Shown here one piece after another: positions 24,249-33,374 of a stretch of 64,000 nt of DNA. The translations under genes and the position numbers were made by a program. Each line of letters opens with the position of its first letter. The stretch's first letter is position 1. Under the pieces are notes generated by a model, which did no database searches, was not told the DNA's origin, and worked only from the letters and a program-made list of their open reading frames with translations. Origin of the DNA: Chelatococcus sp. (lineage in GTDB: Bacteria; Pseudomonadota; Alphaproteobacteria; Rhizobiales; Beijerinckiaceae); contig QFQY01000030.1 of the NCBI GenBank assembly GCA_003248805.1, positions 12,518-76,517 of the forward strand, in the 5' to 3' direction.

Positions 24249-25291
24249 GCTATCTTCGCATCGAGGGGCTGACGAAGGATTTCGGTGGCTACAGGGCGGT
24301 CGACGGGCTGACGCTGACCATCGAGAAGGGCGAGTTCGTCTCCCTGCTCGGCCCCTCCGGCTGCGGCAAGACCACGACGCTGCAGATGATCGCCGGCTTC
24401 GTCGAGCCCAGCTCGGGTGTCGTGGTGCTGGACGGCAAGAACCTTCTCGCGGTTCCGCCCTATCGGCGCGGGCTCGGCATCGTGTTCCAGAGCTATGCCC
24501 TGTTCCCGCACATGACCGCCGCAGAAAACGTCGCCTTCGGCCTGGAGATGGCGGGTGTCGGCCGCGACGAGCGCCGCCGCCGGGCCGGTGAGATGCTCGA
24601 CCTGGTCGGGCTGGGCGGCTTCGCAGACCGCTTTCCGCGCCGGATGTCGGGCGGGCAGCAGCAGCGCGTGGCGCTGGCCCGTGCGCTGGCGATCCGGCCC
24701 GGCATCCTGCTTCTCGACGAGCCCTTGTCCAATCTCGACGCGAAGCTGCGAGAGGGCATGCAGGTCGAACTCCGGGAGATCCAGCGCAAGCTCGGGACGA
24801 CCACCGTGCTCGTCACCCACGACCAGGCCGAGGCGATGGCGCTGTCCGACCGGATCGTGGTGATGAACAAGGGCCGGGCCGAGCAGATCGGCCCTCCGGA
24901 GGACAGCTACGAGCGGCCGGCCACCGCCTTCGTGGCCGATTTCCTCGGACGCACCAACACGCTGCGGGCGCAGGCCGACGAGAACGGCACGGTCCGGCTC
25001 TGCGACGTCCCGCTGCCGATCGCGAAAAGGCCACCCGGGCCGCTCTCCCTGTCGATCCGGCCGGAGAAAATCGGCTTCTCCGCCGCTGGCACCGGGCTGC
25101 TCGACGCCGTGGTGACCGCGCGGATCTTTCAGGGCACGCAGTGGCTCTACCAGTTGAAGACGCCAGCGGGAGCGGTCGTCGCCATCCGCCAGAACGATGG
25201 CGGCGCGGGGCCGATCGAAGGCGCGCGCATCGGCCTGAGCTGGGCAGCCGAGCATTGTCTGGTCGATGTCGGAGCGAGGGACGCCTCGTGA
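24245..25291 (+). CDS. ABC ATPase, PotA type
   Basis: 348 residues. Walker A GPSGCGKTT, Q-loop VFQSYALFPHMT, signature MSGGQQQR, Walker B ILLLDEPLSNLD and switch VTHDQAEAM are intact; a TOBE_2 domain fills about 275-345. The start overlaps the SHMT-like stop and the stop overlaps the permease start (GTGA), so expression is coupled. It drives import of the ligand bound by the 18982 product. Confidence 0.92.
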   Translation: MSYLRIEGLTKDFGGYRAVDGLTLTIEKGEFVSLLGPSGCGKTTTLQMIAGFVEPSSGVVVLDGKNLLAVPPYRRGLGIVFQSYALFPHMTAAENVAFGLEMAGVGRDERRRRAGEMLDLVGLGGFADRFPRRMSGGQQQRVALARALAIRPGILLLDEPLSNLDAKLREGMQVELREIQRKLGTTTVLVTHDQAEAMALSDRIVVMNKGRAEQIGPPEDSYERPATAFVADFLGRTNTLRAQADENGTVRLCDVPLPIAKRPPGPLSLSIRPEKIGFSAAGTGLLDAVVTARIFQGTQWLYQLKTPAGAVVAIRQNDGGAGPIEGARIGLSWAAEHCLVDVGARDAS

Positions 25292-26172
25292 GCGCCGCGC
25301 CCTCGATCACCCGCGGTTCGCGGTCCTGGGCGCCCTATCTGCTCAGCCTGCCCGGCCTGCTGCTCTTCATCGGGATCGTCGTCGTGCCGATCGCGATGAC
25401 GGGCCTGCTGTCCTTCCAGAGCTGGGACCGGGCCAAGGGCATCGGCGACGTGCTGGTGCTCGACCATTGGCGCGAGGTGTTGTCGGACGGCTATTTCGCC
25501 GAGATGTTCCTGCGGACCTTGCGGCTCGCCGTCCTCGTCACCGTCCTGACAGCGATCATCGGCGCGCCCGAGGCCTATGTCCTGCACCGCATGACGCCGC
25601 GCTGGAAGGGCTTGTGCCTGCTGGCGATCCTGGGCCCGCTGCTCATTTCCGTGGTCGCGCGCACGCTCGGCTGGGCCCTGCTCTTCGGCGGGGCCAACGG
25701 TGTCGTCAATCAAACGCTGATGAAGCTCGGCGCGATCTCCTCACCCCTGCCCTTCATGTTCACCGAAACGGGCGTCGTCATCGCGCTCGCGCATGTCCTG
25801 ATGCCCTTCATGGTGCTCGCCGTCTCCGCCTCCCTGCAGAAGATCGACCCAAAGATCGAGCACGCCGCGGCCTCTCTCGGGGCGCGGCCGGCGACCGTCC
25901 TCTTCCGTATCGTTCTGCCGCAGATCGTGCCGGGGCTGCTGTCGGGGGCGATCATCGTCTTCGCGCTGGCGGCGAGTTCCTTCGCGACGCCCGCGATCAT
26001 CGGCGGCCGCAGGCTCAAGGTCGCCTCGACGTTGATCTACGACGAGTTCCTGAACTCGCTGAACTGGCCGCTCGGTGCCGTGATCGCGACGATCCTGCTG
26101 ATCGCCCTCGTCGCGATCGTGGCGGGCAGCAACCGCATCGTCGAAAGGCGCTATTCCGAGGCTTTCTCATGA
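25288..26172 (+). CDS. ABC permease, PotB type
   Basis: 294 residues from GTG 25288, which overlaps the ATPase stop (GTGA). About six membrane segments; landmarks are WAPYLLSLPGLLLFIGIVVV, VARTLGWALLFGGANGVVNQ and the EAA loop EHAAASLGARPATVLFRIVL. It pairs with the next permease, whose start overlaps its stop by ATGA. Confidence 0.9.
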   Translation: MSAAPSITRGSRSWAPYLLSLPGLLLFIGIVVVPIAMTGLLSFQSWDRAKGIGDVLVLDHWREVLSDGYFAEMFLRTLRLAVLVTVLTAIIGAPEAYVLHRMTPRWKGLCLLAILGPLLISVVARTLGWALLFGGANGVVNQTLMKLGAISSPLPFMFTETGVVIALAHVLMPFMVLAVSASLQKIDPKIEHAAASLGARPATVLFRIVLPQIVPGLLSGAIIVFALAASSFATPAIIGGRRLKVASTLIYDEFLNSLNWPLGAVIATILLIALVAIVAGSNRIVERRYSEAFS

Positions 26173-26975
26173 GCCGCAACGGCCCGCTCGCGCTGGCGTT
26201 TCACTGCGCCTTCCTGATTTTCACCTTGGCCCCGATCGTGGTCGTATGCGTGGTCGCGTTTACGCCCGAGGGCTATCTCAGCCTGCCGGCGAACGGACTC
26301 TCGCTGCGCTGGTTCAGGGCCATCGCCGATTATCCGGAGTTCCTGCGGGCCGGCTGGACGAGCCTGACGCTCGGCCTGATCTCATCGACGATCGTGCTCC
26401 TCTTCGCCGTGCCGGCGGCACTGGCGATCGCCCGCCACCGCTTCCCCGGCCGTGACGCGATCGCGACCCTGTTCCTGTCGCCGCTGATGATCCCGCATGC
26501 GGTACTGGGGATCGCGTTCCTGCGCTTCTTCACCCAGATCGGACTCGCGGGCACGATGACGGGCCTCGTGCTGTCGCATCTCGTCATCGTCATGCCCTTC
26601 GCCTTGCGGCTGACACTGGCCTCCGCGACGGGGTTGGATCCGCGCATCGAGCAGGCGGCCGTCTCGCTCGGCGCCACGAAGCTGCGCGTCTTCCGGCGCG
26701 TGACCTGGCCGCTGATCCTGCCCGGCGTGATCAGCGGGTGGGCGCTCGCCTTCATCCAGTCCTTCGACGAGGTGACCATGACGGTCTTCATCGCGACGCC
26801 GGGAACCGAAACCCTGCCGGTGCGGACCTTCCTCTACATCCAGGACAACATCGATCCGCTCGTCGCCTCCGTCTCGGCCTGTGTGATCGGCCTCACCGTC
26901 GCGATGCTACTCGCGATGGACCGGCTGTTCGGCCTGGAGCGCATCCTCCTGGGACGTGCCGAAGATCGAGCGTGA
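26169..26975 (+). CDS. ABC permease, PotC type
   Basis: 268 residues, six membrane segments. The EAA loop reads EQAAVSLGATKLRVFRRVTW and is followed by QSFDEVTMTVFIATPGTETL, typical of the second permease. It ends the oxidase operon. Immediately after it the sequence passes into an IS3 transposase remnant, so the operon's natural downstream region has been lost or replaced. Confidence 0.9.
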   Translation: MSRNGPLALAFHCAFLIFTLAPIVVVCVVAFTPEGYLSLPANGLSLRWFRAIADYPEFLRAGWTSLTLGLISSTIVLLFAVPAALAIARHRFPGRDAIATLFLSPLMIPHAVLGIAFLRFFTQIGLAGTMTGLVLSHLVIVMPFALRLTLASATGLDPRIEQAAVSLGATKLRVFRRVTWPLILPGVISGWALAFIQSFDEVTMTVFIATPGTETLPVRTFLYIQDNIDPLVASVSACVIGLTVAMLLAMDRLFGLERILLGRAEDRA

Positions 26976-27045
26976 CCGTCGGCTTTCGGGAAAATCCGGG
27001 TTCCGCCGCCTCGCCGGCGATACGGCGCGGGCCGCGACCTGCGAT

Positions 27046-27290
27046 GAAGTGAAGGCGTTGCGCCGTGAGGCACAGGCGCTGAAGCAGGCCGTGGCCGATC
27101 TGACCCTGGAAAGCCGGGATCATCCGCCTCGTCGAGGTCTCCCATCTGCCGGCGCGGCGCACGTTGGACAAGCTCGGCATGCCCCGCGCCACGTTCTATC
27201 GCCGCTATCTCATCGGCGGGATCGAGGCGTTCGCCGATCATCGCTCGCGGCCAGATCGCGTCTGGAACCGGATTCCTGACCCGATCCGGG
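27046..27290 (+). pseudogene. IS3-family transposase remnant (OrfA end and OrfB start)
   Basis: One frame encodes EVKALRREAQALKQAVADLT, the leucine-zipper end of an IS3 OrfA. A different frame then encodes IIRLVEVSHLPARRTLDKLG and MPRATFYRRYLIGGIEAFAD, the start of OrfB. The stretch between them that intact elements carry is deleted, and the homology stops near 27290. No inverted repeats are recognisable. The following 27291-27557 shows nothing I can identify. It marks one border of the B12 module. Confidence 0.65.
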
Positions 27291-27557
27291 TCCTCAGGGC
27301 ACCTGCCGGCCTGTATCCGAGCGCGAGCAAGACAGGTGGAGGCTTCGAGCTTGGTAGGTGCGAAGATCCGCGGATTGTTTGGAAAGCCGGTACGTCCTGT
27401 CGCGCACAGACGTCATCGCGAAAATCTAACCGGCACCGCAAGCGCGATTGTACCGCCACCCAGGCCAGCCGCGGAGCCGGCATGATGCCGGGCTGCACGC
27501 CGCCGGGAAATCGCTTGTAGCGGTTGAGATGAGCGATTGGCTTCCGGTCGAGCTGCC

Positions 27558-28301
27558 TCAAGCGAGCCCAAGCAGCCAGTCGCGGTCGTGGCGAAGCGTC
27601 TCGCGTTGGAACCGGACCCCAAAGGTGCGTTCGAATTCGGGTCTGGCGATCAGCGTCGCTGCGGCCTCGTCCGCGATGACGCGGCCGCCGTCCATGAGCA
27701 CGATCCGTTCGCAGAACCGCGCGGCGAGGTCGAGATCGTGCATCACGACGACGACGACGGCCTCCCGCGCCAATCGCTTGAGCCGCGCGACAAGATCGAG
27801 CCTATGGCGGATGTCGAGGCTGGCGCCGGGTTCGTCTGCGAGAATGATCGAAGGCCGTGTCGCCGTGACCGCAGCCAGCATGGTGCGTGCTCTTTCGCCG
27901 CCGGAGAGCTGGTGCCAGCGTCGCTGCGCCAGAGAAACGAGGTTGTGCTCGGCCAGGATCGCGTCGAGCGGATCGGCCCGCGCCGTTGCTCGGCCGGCTC
28001 CAAGAGCGACGATCTCGCGCACTGAATAATCCCAAGCCGGCTCGATCTGCTGCGGCAGGTAGCCGCTATGAGCGCCACGCTCGGCCGCGCTCCAATGTCC
28101 CAGATCGCGGCCGTCCCAAGCGACCGTGCCGCGATCCGGCCAGCGATAGCCGGCCAGCACACGCAGCAGCGTCGATTTTCCGGCGCCATTGGGGCCGATG
28201 AGCCCTGTCAGCTCTCCTGGCCTGAAGGTCAGCACGATGTCGTCGAGCAGCGTCTTGCTTCCGGCCCGGACGATGACGTTACGGCACTCTATCCCGGTCA
28301 T
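27558..28301 (-). CDS. btuD: ABC ATPase of the vitamin B12 importer (BtuD-like)
   Basis: 247 residues from ATG 28301. Walker A GPNGAGKST, a FecE/BtuD-type Q-loop (SGYLPQQIEPAWDYS), signature LSGGERARTML, Walker B IILADEPGASLD and switch histidine VMHDLDLAARF are present. This pattern belongs to siderophore/haem/cobalamin importers. It is the last gene of the riboswitch-led operon methyltransferase, btuB, btuF, btuC, btuD, and its start overlaps the btuC stop. Confidence 0.88.
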   Translation of the reverse strand: MTGIECRNVIVRAGSKTLLDDIVLTFRPGELTGLIGPNGAGKSTLLRVLAGYRWPDRGTVAWDGRDLGHWSAAERGAHSGYLPQQIEPAWDYSVREIVALGAGRATARADPLDAILAEHNLVSLAQRRWHQLSGGERARTMLAAVTATRPSIILADEPGASLDIRHRLDLVARLKRLAREAVVVVVMHDLDLAARFCERIVLMDGGRVIADEAAATLIARPEFERTFGVRFQRETLRHDRDWLLGLA

Positions 28302-29278
28302 GCCTTGAGCCTCCGCGCCAGGAGGAACAGGAAGAAGGGACCACCAGCGAGCGCTGTGATCAGTCCGAGCGGAACTTCGGCCGGCGGCAGCACGGAGCGG
28401 GCGATGCCGTCGCCGATCGCGACGATCACGGCACCGATCCCGGCACTGAGCGGCAGGAGCGTGGCATGACGCGGCCCCGCCCACCAGCGCGCGAGATGCG
28501 GCGCGATCAGCCCGACGAAGGCGACGAGCCCTCCGAAGGCGACGGCTGCGGCGACGATGGCCGCGCCGACCAGCACGGCACGGCGCGTGAAACGCCGGAG
28601 ATCGAGGCCGAAGGCATGCGCCTGCTCATCGCCGAGGCCGAGCAGATCGAGGCCCGGCGCGAGCCAGGCCGCGAGCGCGAGCGCAAGTCCCGTGAGGAAC
28701 AGCAGCAGTACCAACCCCTGCCGGTCCGGCGTCTGGATGCCGCCAAGCGTCCAACTCAGCACCACTTGGAGGTTCACTGAATCATCCGACAAGGCGAGCA
28801 TCAGGAAGGAGCGCAGAGCGCCGAGCATGGCCGCGACCGCAACGCCCGCGAGCAGCAGCCCTGCTGTATCGGGCCGTCCATGGAATCCGGCGACGGCCAG
28901 CACGATCCAGGTCGCGCCCCAGGCGCCGAGAAAGGACAGCGCCGCCAGCGTCGGCCCGCCGGGCAGGCCGAGTGGCACGAGGAGTGCGATGGTGGCGCCG
29001 ATCGCAGCACCGCCCGAGCTGCCGAGCAGATAAGGCTCGGCCAACGGGTTGCGAAAAACGCCTTGGAAGATCGCGCCGCCGAGCCCGAGCAGAGCCCCGA
29101 CGAGCGCGGCCGCGAGCACGCGCGGGATGCGCCAGACCAGGAGCAGCTGGCTGCCGAGCGAAGGATCGCCGGCCAGCGCGCGGGCGAGCTGTGTCGGCGA
29201 GGCCCAGTCATGCCCGGCCATGGCAGACGACAGCAGCGCGGCCAGCAGCGCGCTGACGAGCCAGAGGGCGCGGCTCAT
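28298..29278 (-). CDS. btuC: FecCD/BtuC-type ABC permease
   Basis: 326 residues with about ten membrane helices. Landmarks of the family are WRIPRVLAAALVGALLGLGG (about 49-68), FRNPLAEPYLLGSSGGAAIG and the GLIAPHLARWWAGPRH segment near residue 255, where the ATPase contacts the permease. It forms a homodimeric inner-membrane channel. ATGA overlaps with both the binding-protein gene upstream and the ATPase downstream. Confidence 0.9.
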   Translation of the reverse strand: MSRALWLVSALLAALLSSAMAGHDWASPTQLARALAGDPSLGSQLLLVWRIPRVLAAALVGALLGLGGAIFQGVFRNPLAEPYLLGSSGGAAIGATIALLVPLGLPGGPTLAALSFLGAWGATWIVLAVAGFHGRPDTAGLLLAGVAVAAMLGALRSFLMLALSDDSVNLQVVLSWTLGGIQTPDRQGLVLLLFLTGLALALAAWLAPGLDLLGLGDEQAHAFGLDLRRFTRRAVLVGAAIVAAAVAFGGLVAFVGLIAPHLARWWAGPRHATLLPLSAGIGAVIVAIGDGIARSVLPPAEVPLGLITALAGGPFFLFLLARRLKA

Positions 29279-30180
29279 TGCGGCACCGCCAGCGGCGGCC
29301 GGCGCAGGAGCGCGGCAAGCTTCTCGATGCCATCGATGGTTCGTGGGCCGGGGATCAGGAACTCAGCGCGTGCGACGAGATGGGCGCGCCCGGTCCGGAT
29401 CGCGCGCAGCAGGCGCCATCCGGGCTGCCCGACGAGCGCGTCGAGCTCATCCTGCCGTCCGGCGAAGAGCAGCACGTCGGGATCGGCCGCGATGATCGCC
29501 TCCGGCGAGACCTGCGGCACGATCATGCGTTCAAGCGCATGGCGACCGCCGGCCTTGACCACGGCGTCGCCGGTATAGGTGTCGGCACGCGCCACCAGCA
29601 CGAGCCCGTTGCCGAGCCTGCCGGTGATCATCAGCACGCGCGGCGCGGGCGCCACCGGCCGGGAGGCCTCTAGGGCTGCGAGCCTTGTCTCGAGCGCGCT
29701 TGCCACCGCCTCGCCCCTGTCGGGAACGCCGGTCGCGCGCCCGATCAGGCGCAGGTTGGACATGACCTCGGCGACGCTGCGGCTGAGCAGCACGACGACG
29801 GGGATGTTCAGCCGCGTCATCGGGTCGATAAGCTGGTGCATCGCCTGCCGCGCCGGCGTAACGATCAGGAGATCGGGTCGTTGCGCGACGATCGCGTCCA
29901 CCGAGAAGCCAAGCCTTCCACCGATCTGCGGCTTTCTGCTCATCTCGGGCGGGAAGCGCGTATAGGCCTCGACGCCGACGATGCGGTCGGACAAGCCCAA
30001 CGCCGCGACGAGTTCCGTGTTCGAGGCGAAGATCGGAACGATCCGCTGCGGCGTCCTGGCTATCGCGACGTGCCGGCCGATCGCATCGACGATCTTGATC
30101 GGCTCTGCGGCGACATGGCCCGATACGCAAGCGGCGAGCAGCGCGACGGCGACGGCGAAAAGGCTCCTGCAGCGGCCCAT
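29275..30180 (-). CDS. btuF: Periplasmic cobalamin/siderophore-type binding protein (BtuF-like)
   Basis: 301 residues with an N-terminal signal peptide (LFAVAVALLAACVSGHVAAE). Two TroA-like lobes follow: DAIGRHVAIARTPQRIVPIF, LVAALGLSDRIVGVEAYTRF and, in the second lobe, VSPEAIIAADPDVLLFAGRQ. Class III binding proteins of this type carry cobalamin, haem or siderophores. The cobalamin riboswitch upstream of the operon points to B12 or a corrinoid. The start is directly adjacent to the btuB stop, and its stop overlaps btuC. Confidence 0.87.
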   Translation of the reverse strand: MGRCRSLFAVAVALLAACVSGHVAAEPIKIVDAIGRHVAIARTPQRIVPIFASNTELVAALGLSDRIVGVEAYTRFPPEMSRKPQIGGRLGFSVDAIVAQRPDLLIVTPARQAMHQLIDPMTRLNIPVVVLLSRSVAEVMSNLRLIGRATGVPDRGEAVASALETRLAALEASRPVAPAPRVLMITGRLGNGLVLVARADTYTGDAVVKAGGRHALERMIVPQVSPEAIIAADPDVLLFAGRQDELDALVGQPGWRLLRAIRTGRAHLVARAEFLIPGPRTIDGIEKLAALLRRPPLAVPQ

Positions 30181-32349
30181 TCAGAAGCGCGCCTGCAGGC
30201 CAGCCTGGACCTCCAGCCCCGGCATGGATGTCCCGTAGCCGCCATTGGCGAAGCGGGAATCGAGTTTGTAGGGCTTCTTGTCGAGGCCGATGAAGATCGG
30301 GTGCTCGTTCGTGTTGAAGAGGTTGTTGACGAGCGCGAAGAGCTTGATGCCCTTGGCGACCTCGACCTCGCCGCGCAGGTTCACCACCCAGAACGGATTC
30401 TTGCGGTGGATCCAGTCGCGGTTGGGCTCTGCCAAAGGAATCAGCAGGTTCTCTTCGGTATTGTACCACATCGGTCCGTAGAGCACGCCCGACACCTGCA
30501 GCGACCATGGATACCGAACGCCGCTCTGGCCGAAGCGCGTGCCGATCGCGGCCTGATACTGGTACATTCGCTCCGGCTTGTGGCTATTGGCGGAGGCGGG
30601 GACGCCCTTGTCCTCCATGTCGAAGTTCCAGGAGCCGTTGCCGAAGACGGACCAGCGCCAGGCCGTATCGGTGAAGCCCGCCAGCCTCAGCATGTCGGCC
30701 TCCAGTTGCAGCTCGACGCCCCGCACGACGACATCGCCGCCGTTGTTGGCATAGTCGGAGGTGTTGGCGACGCCGGTGCGGGCGCGGGTGACGATGCGGT
30801 CGGAGATGACGTTCTGGAAGATCGCGGCATCGGCGCGCCACCCCTCCCCGGCATAGGCGGCTCCGGCCTCGACCTGCTCGCTGGTTTCCGGCTTGAGTGA
30901 GGGGTTGCCGAAGATACGGCCGCCGCCCAGCGTGTTGAAATCGGCGGCGAGTTCGGTCGCGGTCGGAGCCCGGAAGCCGGTCGCGTAACCGACGCGGAAG
31001 GTCAGCCGGTCGGTCGCCTTGAAGGTCGCGCCGGTCGAGTACGTCGTCGCCTGGTAGTCGACCTCGCGCGGACGCTGGCCGGCGAGGTTCGGCGTGTATT
31101 CGAAACTCGTCGTCCCGAAGGTCCGGCGGACGCCGGCCCGCAGCGTGACGCGATCGTCGAGGAGCTTCTGCGAATCCTCGACATAGAGCGCGTTGACCGT
31201 CTCGGACTGGTTGTTGTCCTGCGGCGAGACCGGCGCCAACGGATTGCCGGGAACACCGATGCGGTCGCGTATCGAGCGGAGCGTGCTGTGCTCCCAGTCC
31301 CAGCCGGCGAGCAGGTCGTTGCCGGCCCAGAGCGTCATGCTCGGCTGGAAGCGCGTACCGACGATGTTCAGTTCGCGGCGATTATAGTCGGCAGCCGTGC
31401 CGAGCGCGGGCAGGCCGTTGCCGCCGCGGATGACCGGCGAGGCCCAGCGGAAATTGTCGACGTCCTGCACGGCATAGCCCTGCAGCATCCAACGATACTG
31501 ACCGCCGGGAATCTGGCCGCGATAGGTCATGTCGAAGGAGTTGTTGTAGCGATCCTCCTGGCTGATCGTGTTCGCGCCCGAGCCACGGAAGCCGACATCG
31601 TAGATGCCGTCGGTTCGCAGCGTCGTCTCGATGCGATGGTCCGGATTGACTTGCAGGCCGAGCGCGCCGGCAACACCCAGGCGCTTCCAGCCTGTATTGG
31701 CCATGGTCGTGCCGCCGCGCCCGGAATGGTAGTCGTCGCGCTGGCCGCCGGAGATGCCGGCATAATAGTCGATGCTGTCATAGAGACCGCCGGTCTGAGC
31801 CTTGCCCTGGAGAAGCCCCCAGGAGCCGCCGCTGCCCTCGATCATCGTACCCGGCGCGGTGCGCCCGGTCTTCAGGATGATGTTTATCACGCCGCCGATG
31901 TTCTGGCTGCCATAGACCACCGAGGACGGGCCGCGGATGATCTCGATGCGCTCGACATCGCCCGTCGAGAGCTTGGAGAGATTGGCCGTGCCGGCGCGGC
32001 GGCCGTTCATCAGCACCAGCACCTGGCTGCGGAAATCCTTGCCCTGCCCGTCGCTGGCACCGCCGCGGATGTTGATCGAGGTCTGGCCGGGCGTCCACTG
32101 GCTGAAGAAGCCGACGGCGTTTTCCGCCAGGAGGTCGGTGATCGACTGCGCATGGGCGCGCTCGATCTGGGCGGCGTCGATCACCTGAACGGTGCCGGGG
32201 ATGCTGCTGCGCGGCTCGGGCCGGCCCGTGGCGGTAACGACGAGTTCGTCGAGCTTGATCTCGGTCTGGGCGAGGACGGGCGTGGCGGCCGCCCCGGCGA
32301 GGCAGGTCGCGGCGAGCAGGCTGGCTTTGCGGACGGGCAGGCGGATCAC
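30181..32349 (-). CDS. btuB: TonB-dependent outer-membrane receptor (BtuB-like)
   Basis: 722 residues from GTG 32349, which overlaps the methyltransferase stop (GTGA). A signal peptide ends near VLAQ, followed by a TonB box (DELVVTATG) and a plug domain (VQVIDAAQIERAHAQSITDL; SINIRGGASDGQGKDFRSQV; IEIIRGPSSVVYGSQNIGGV). The rest is a beta-barrel ending in an aromatic residue (QAGLQARF). Receptors of this kind take up vitamin B12, siderophores or metal chelates with energy from TonB. The riboswitch argues for corrinoids; a Zur-like palindrome in the same leader leaves room for a metal link. Confidence 0.9.
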   Translation of the reverse strand: MIRLPVRKASLLAATCLAGAAATPVLAQTEIKLDELVVTATGRPEPRSSIPGTVQVIDAAQIERAHAQSITDLLAENAVGFFSQWTPGQTSINIRGGASDGQGKDFRSQVLVLMNGRRAGTANLSKLSTGDVERIEIIRGPSSVVYGSQNIGGVINIILKTGRTAPGTMIEGSGGSWGLLQGKAQTGGLYDSIDYYAGISGGQRDDYHSGRGGTTMANTGWKRLGVAGALGLQVNPDHRIETTLRTDGIYDVGFRGSGANTISQEDRYNNSFDMTYRGQIPGGQYRWMLQGYAVQDVDNFRWASPVIRGGNGLPALGTAADYNRRELNIVGTRFQPSMTLWAGNDLLAGWDWEHSTLRSIRDRIGVPGNPLAPVSPQDNNQSETVNALYVEDSQKLLDDRVTLRAGVRRTFGTTSFEYTPNLAGQRPREVDYQATTYSTGATFKATDRLTFRVGYATGFRAPTATELAADFNTLGGGRIFGNPSLKPETSEQVEAGAAYAGEGWRADAAIFQNVISDRIVTRARTGVANTSDYANNGGDVVVRGVELQLEADMLRLAGFTDTAWRWSVFGNGSWNFDMEDKGVPASANSHKPERMYQYQAAIGTRFGQSGVRYPWSLQVSGVLYGPMWYNTEENLLIPLAEPNRDWIHRKNPFWVVNLRGEVEVAKGIKLFALVNNLFNTNEHPIFIGLDKKPYKLDSRFANGGYGTSMPGLEVQAGLQARF

Positions 32350-33122
32350 GACAGGTTCCAGACGAGAATGGCCGAGCGGCGGTGAACGGAGAGGCGAAGC
32401 CCGTCGGACACGGGTTCCGCCTGAGCGGCGAGATGGGCGAGCAAGTCGGGGCGACGCCGATCGTCGGGGGGCCAACCGAGGCGGTCGGCAAGATAGCGGG
32501 CCAGCCGCGGCAGATCGCGGGTGACCAGCGAGAAGGTCCAGTCCGTCTCGGCCATGGCGGAGGGTCGGTCGTCGCGCAGCTGCGGCAGGATGAGATCGAT
32601 CGCCGGCATCTCGTCTTCGCCATGCCAGGCGCTCGGCAGGCATCCGGCGAGGATCAGCCCGCGCGGTCCGCGCTGGGCCGGCACGACCCAGATGATCGCC
32701 CGCCGCGCCAGGCTGCGGCAGAAGGCGAGGAAGACGGTGGGATCGGCCAGGTAGCCCGGCATGGTCGCCGCCAGCACGGTCGCCGCCGGCGGGCAGCGCA
32801 GGCCGGGATCGTTCCAACCGAGCGGGATCAGCGCCGGCGGATTCGCCAGAGCCCGCAGCCGTGCCTGCATGACCGGAGCCGGCTCGAGCGCGGTCCAGCG
32901 CCGTCCGGGCTCGACCAGCGCTCCGCCGAGCTGCCCGCCACCGGCGCCGATGTCGATCAGATCGCCGGTCGCGGGAACGAGTCGGCGCATGATCGGCGCA
33001 ACGCGCGCGACATAATCGGAGCTGTCGATCGCCGAGGCATAGAGCCCCAGCGGATCTAGATCGGGCTCACGTTCGGGAGACGCCTCGGCGGTGTTGGCGG
33101 GCAGGGACAGAAGCGGCTTCAT
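32346..33122 (-). CDS. SAM-dependent methyltransferase-like protein in the B12 operon
   Basis: 258 residues. Motif I of class I methyltransferases is visible as GDLIDIGAGGGQLGGALV (about 53-70), followed by an acidic residue at the next strand (WTALEPAPVMQARL). The C-terminal half has no catalytic motif I recognise. As first gene of a cobalamin-riboswitch operon encoding receptor and importer, it may modify a corrinoid or related ligand, but no named enzyme can be assigned. It is preceded by a perfect 20-bp palindrome and a 41-codon ORF whose stop overlaps this start (ATGA). Confidence 0.75.
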   Translation of the reverse strand: MKPLLSLPANTAEASPEREPDLDPLGLYASAIDSSDYVARVAPIMRRLVPATGDLIDIGAGGGQLGGALVEPGRRWTALEPAPVMQARLRALANPPALIPLGWNDPGLRCPPAATVLAATMPGYLADPTVFLAFCRSLARRAIIWVVPAQRGPRGLILAGCLPSAWHGEDEMPAIDLILPQLRDDRPSAMAETDWTFSLVTRDLPRLARYLADRLGWPPDDRRRPDLLAHLAAQAEPVSDGLRLSVHRRSAILVWNLS

Positions 33123-33244
33123 GAGTCGAGCTTCATGAATGCAATGTTATAACATTGCAATACATTTTCCCCGCGGGGTGGCTCGTGATGCCGGGCCGGA
33201 GCGCGCCGGAGGCGGATTTTTTCGACGGAACAGCTTGCCGTCAT
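33119..33244 (-). CDS. Possible 41-residue leader ORF between riboswitch and methyltransferase
   Basis: From ATG 33244, preceded by the purine-rich CGAGGGGCTGAAGCG, an ORF starts MTASCSVEKIRLRRAPARHH and ends MKLDS at 33119. Its stop overlaps the methyltransferase ATG as ATGA, the same coupling used between the genes of this operon. Codons 30-36 lie on the palindrome at 33140-33159. No homology is recognised; it may be a leader peptide or chance. Confidence 0.3.
   Translation of the reverse strand: MTASCSVEKIRLRRAPARHHEPPRGENVLQCYNIAFMKLDS
33140..33159. promoter_or_regulatory. Perfect 20-bp palindrome resembling a Zur/Fur-family box
   Basis: TGCAATGTTATAACATTGCA is fully self-complementary. 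The core ATGTTATAACAT matches the general form of zinc-uptake regulator (Zur) sites in proteobacteria. It lies 17 bases upstream of the methyltransferase ATG and about 215 bases downstream of the cobalamin riboswitch, within a TonB/ABC uptake operon. A metal-responsive repressor binding here is a strong possibility; it could also form an RNA hairpin in the transcript. Confidence 0.65.
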
Positions 33245-33374
33245 CGCTTCAGCCCCTCGCTGTCGCGGGAGAGGCTTGCAGCAAGACGCAAACGCGCGAA
33301 GGCGGACAGCAGGAGCCGCCACAACGCGTCAACGACCCGCCGGACACCCCGCCCGCGCGACATCATAGACCGTC

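Noticed and set aside
33119..33322. 67-codon version of the leader ORF
   Set aside because: The longer frame has no good start; the 41-codon form from 33244 has the better upstream site.
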